Positions 62,208 through 64,000 of a DNA stretch of 64,000 nucleotides are shown in pieces. Source of the DNA: Verrucomicrobiota bacterium (GTDB lineage: Bacteria; Verrucomicrobiota; Verrucomicrobiia; Opitutales; Opitutaceae); the NCBI GenBank assembly GCA_016235555.1, contig JACRKC010000069.1, forward strand, positions 1 to 64,000, in the 5' to 3' direction. Position 1 is the stretch's first letter, and every line of letters starts with the position of its first letter. A model generated the notes under the pieces. The model saw only the letters and a program-made list of their open reading frames with translations, was not told where the DNA came from and made no database searches. A program made the position numbers and the translations under genes.

Positions 62208-63107
62208 TCACGCCGACGCGTGTGTGATGATCTCGGACGCGAGCCGGCGGTAATCATTGACCACGTTGTCGCTGCCCGCGCCGGTGTCGGCGGCCTCGGC
62301 GCTCACGAGCATCACGGGCAGGCCGAGCGCGACCGCGCGGCGCACCACCATCGCGTCGCGAATCTGCGTCTCAAAAATCTTTGCCACCGGCGCGGCACGC
62401 TTCGCGGTTTTGAACTGGTTGAGCCGAAGCTGGAGGCGCATCTTCGGCACCTCGATATCCACCCCGGCCTTGATCGAGTTGAAGACCAGGCCCTGCACCT
62501 GCGCCGGCACGCCCATCGCGGACCGGCGAAAACTCGCGGAGAGTTGGTGAAACTTGTAGAGCTTTTCGACCAGCAGCGTGAAACCGATGAGGCTGAGCGC
62601 ATCCGGATTCACCGGCACGTAGATTTCATTGCACGAAAATATCCCGCACTGCGATGCGCGCAGGATGTTCGGCGGGCAGTCAAACAGGATGAAATCGTAG
62701 TTCGCCTCGATCGCCGCGAGCTGCTCGTAGAAGACCAGATAAGGCGGGCGCTTCGGGTCGCCGTTGTATTCGTTCTCGAGGTCGACCAGGTTGAAGGTGG
62801 TCGCGACGAGATCGAGGCCGGGCAGCAGCTTCTCGCCGGTTTTGCCCTCGAGCACGTCCTTGATCACGATGTCCCTCACCTGCGCCCGGCCGGGATCGAA
62901 GATCGAGTAGACCGCGCCCTCGCCCGTCGAGTTGAGCTTGTTCCAGCGGTCGAGCTTCAGCAGCCAGATGCTCGCGTTCGACTGCGTGTCGAAATCACAC
63001 AGCAGGACGCGCTTTCCGAGTCTGGCGAGGGACGCCGCGGTGTTGACGATGAGCGACGTTTTGCCGACGCCACCCTTGTAGTTAATAAAGCTGATTTTGC
63101 GCGCCAT
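62208..63107 (-). CDS. ParA/MinD-family ATPase, orphan
   Basis: 299 residues. Deviant Walker A KGGVGKTS at 11-18, switch region DFDTQSNASIW, DFILFDCPPNI (Walker B-like) and VPVNPDALSLIGFTLLVEKL. The ATPase core is complete, but no ParB, parS or chromosome-origin genes are nearby, so it is probably not the chromosomal Soj. Orphan ParAs position other cargo such as chemosensory arrays, carboxysomes or secretion machines. The ATG at 63107 gives the usual MARKISFINYKGG start. First of three co-oriented genes with helical and coiled-coil partners. Confidence 0.9.
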   Translation of the reverse strand: MARKISFINYKGGVGKTSLIVNTAASLARLGKRVLLCDFDTQSNASIWLLKLDRWNKLNSTGEGAVYSIFDPGRAQVRDIVIKDVLEGKTGEKLLPGLDLVATTFNLVDLENEYNGDPKRPPYLVFYEQLAAIEANYDFILFDCPPNILRASQCGIFSCNEIYVPVNPDALSLIGFTLLVEKLYKFHQLSASFRRSAMGVPAQVQGLVFNSIKAGVDIEVPKMRLQLRLNQFKTAKRAAPVAKIFETQIRDAMVVRRAVALGLPVMLVSAEAADTGAGSDNVVNDYRRLASEIITHASA

Positions 63108-63238
63108 GCGTGGGGGTGTCCGGCTGGCCGGACGAACACCGCCACGCTGTTCCACGACCGCCGGCACCGCGAGTCAAAAACGGACGCCATGCCTTTTGAC
63201 CAATTTTCGACGCGGCGCGCGGAGCGGATCGAGTGCGC

Positions 63239-63922
63239 TCATTCGCGATCGAGTTTGAATACGACCGGCACCGCCATGCGGAACGGCACCACCCGGCCGT
63301 CGCGCGTGCCGGGTTCGAAACGCCACCGGGACACCGCGCGGAGCGTCGGCTCATCAAACGCATGATCGGTCGTGCGCACGACCCGCGGGGCGAGCACGGC
63401 GCCGTTCTCGTCGACCATGAACTCGACGATGACCTCGCCGTCCCCGCCGGTGCGGCGTTTGTCCGGCGGGTATTGCGGCGGCACCCGCAGGCGTGTGCGC
63501 GGCGGATGGTCGAGCAGGCGGGCGTCAATCAGACTCCGACCGCCACCCTCCGTCCCCGTCCGATCGCCGACCGCACCGCGAAGACGGTCGAGCCCGTCGA
63601 GGTTGACGACGGGATGCTCCGGGTTCCGCGTCGCCCGGTCCGGCACCTGGATGACAAACGGATCGTTGGCCGGGAGCGGCGGCGGCTCGGTGGTGACCGG
63701 CGGTGATTCGCGGTCGGCCCTCTCCGGCGCGACCTCTTTCGCCGGGTCCGTGTCCGCCGCCAGCGTCACCACCACCGGATCGCTGTCGGGCGGCGGCGAC
63801 GACGATGGAGGCGGGGGCGGCGGGTCGCCGGGCGCTGTTGTCGGTGAATTTGTGATACCAAACAGCAGGCCGACGTGAACGGCGGCTGCGAGCGCAATCG
63901 GCAGTGCGAACTGGCGTTCCAT
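63239..63922 (-). CDS. TonB family energy transducer
   Basis: 227 residues. One N-terminal membrane helix (LPIALAAAVHVGLLFGITNS, about 6-25), a Pro-rich periplasmic spacer (PPPPPPSSSPPPD) and a C-terminal TonB domain from about 140 (RVPPQYPPDKRRTGGDGEVIVEFMVDENGAVL, RAVSRWRFEPGTRDGR). It transmits proton-motive energy to TonB-dependent receptors such as those at 28485 and 48115. ExbB/ExbD genes are not seen. It lies 131 bp upstream of the ParA gene on the same strand. Confidence 0.88.
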   Translation of the reverse strand: MERQFALPIALAAAVHVGLLFGITNSPTTAPGDPPPPPPSSSPPPDSDPVVVTLAADTDPAKEVAPERADRESPPVTTEPPPLPANDPFVIQVPDRATRNPEHPVVNLDGLDRLRGAVGDRTGTEGGGRSLIDARLLDHPPRTRLRVPPQYPPDKRRTGGDGEVIVEFMVDENGAVLAPRVVRTTDHAFDEPTLRAVSRWRFEPGTRDGRVVPFRMAVPVVFKLDRE

Positions 63923-64000
63923 GTTTCCTCCGGGGTTCAGGGTTCGCTCAGGACTACGCGCGGCCGGCCGGTTTCTTAGTTCCCGGCGCTCCGGGTGGAA

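Noticed and set aside
62208-63107. Chromosome-partitioning ParA of the replication origin
   Set aside because: No parB, gidA/gidB, dnaA or parS-like clusters lie nearby; the neighbours are helical and coiled-coil proteins.

Overview
The window looks like chromosomal DNA of a high-GC Verrucomicrobiota bacterium, most likely family Opitutaceae. Evidence: a 51-residue small basic protein of the kind described from Chlamydiae and Verrucomicrobia (6777-6932), large TonB-dependent receptors including one with a carboxypeptidase-regulatory-like N-domain, secreted glycan-degrading enzymes, tandem nucleoside-hydrolase-like DUF1593 proteins, and many palindromic intergenic repeats. The organism call is an inference from gene content.

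Layout. 1-4746: an orphan DUF433 antitoxin, then a ferrous-iron uptake locus in which FeoB is split into G-protein and membrane polypeptides and FeoA is part of a membrane-anchored DtxR-like/FeoA fusion; a DtxR-type regulator is divergent and a perfect palindrome lies between them. 4802-10095: housekeeping genes (TlpA-like thioredoxin, tRNA-Arg, DedA, small basic protein, CutA, RNA polymerase omega, SmpB, a response regulator, TrmL, a GDPD-like enzyme). 10151-31866: the most interesting part, a carbohydrate locus. A minus-strand gene string runs from a sugar-binding protein (27284) down to a secreted double-propeller protein (10610). It holds an ABC permease without its ATPase, a DUF2291 protein, three tandem DUF1593 proteins, an L-fucose/L-arabinose isomerase-fold protein, a split transketolase, a glycerol-kinase-like FGGY kinase and two secreted enzymes. 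A divergent AraC regulator and a TonB receptor flank it. A 40-bp motif with 21-bp-spaced half-sites lies upstream of both the operon and the receptor and is probably the AraC operator.

31901-43106: mostly housekeeping (TMTC-like TPR membrane protein, YqgE, dCMP deaminase, Nif3, AroQ, NusG paralogue, PgsA, CoaD, YjdM, AhcY, MetK). 43457-47296: a signalling cluster (REC-kinase, response regulator, small protein, PilB/GspE ATPase, HPt) with overlapping or close genes. 48115-60187: a second TonB receptor, gamma-glutamyltransferase, methyltransferase, polysaccharide deacetylase, glycosyltransferase, a beta-lactamase-fold protein with altered catalytic motifs, an M20 amidohydrolase and an outer-membrane-like protein. 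60616-63922: coiled-coil protein, helical protein, orphan ParA and TonB.

Isomerase, kinase and split transketolase together match the logic of the described D-apiose/apulose pathway, so the operon may import and degrade a branched or furanosidic sugar, with the DUF1593 proteins as candidate periplasmic glycosidases. That is a hypothesis. A second theme is palindromic repeats. At least eight copies of a roughly 135-190 bp element with long inverted ends surround inner hairpins, and other palindromes sit inside the operon, including inside reading frames. No transposase, CRISPR array or phage gene was seen.
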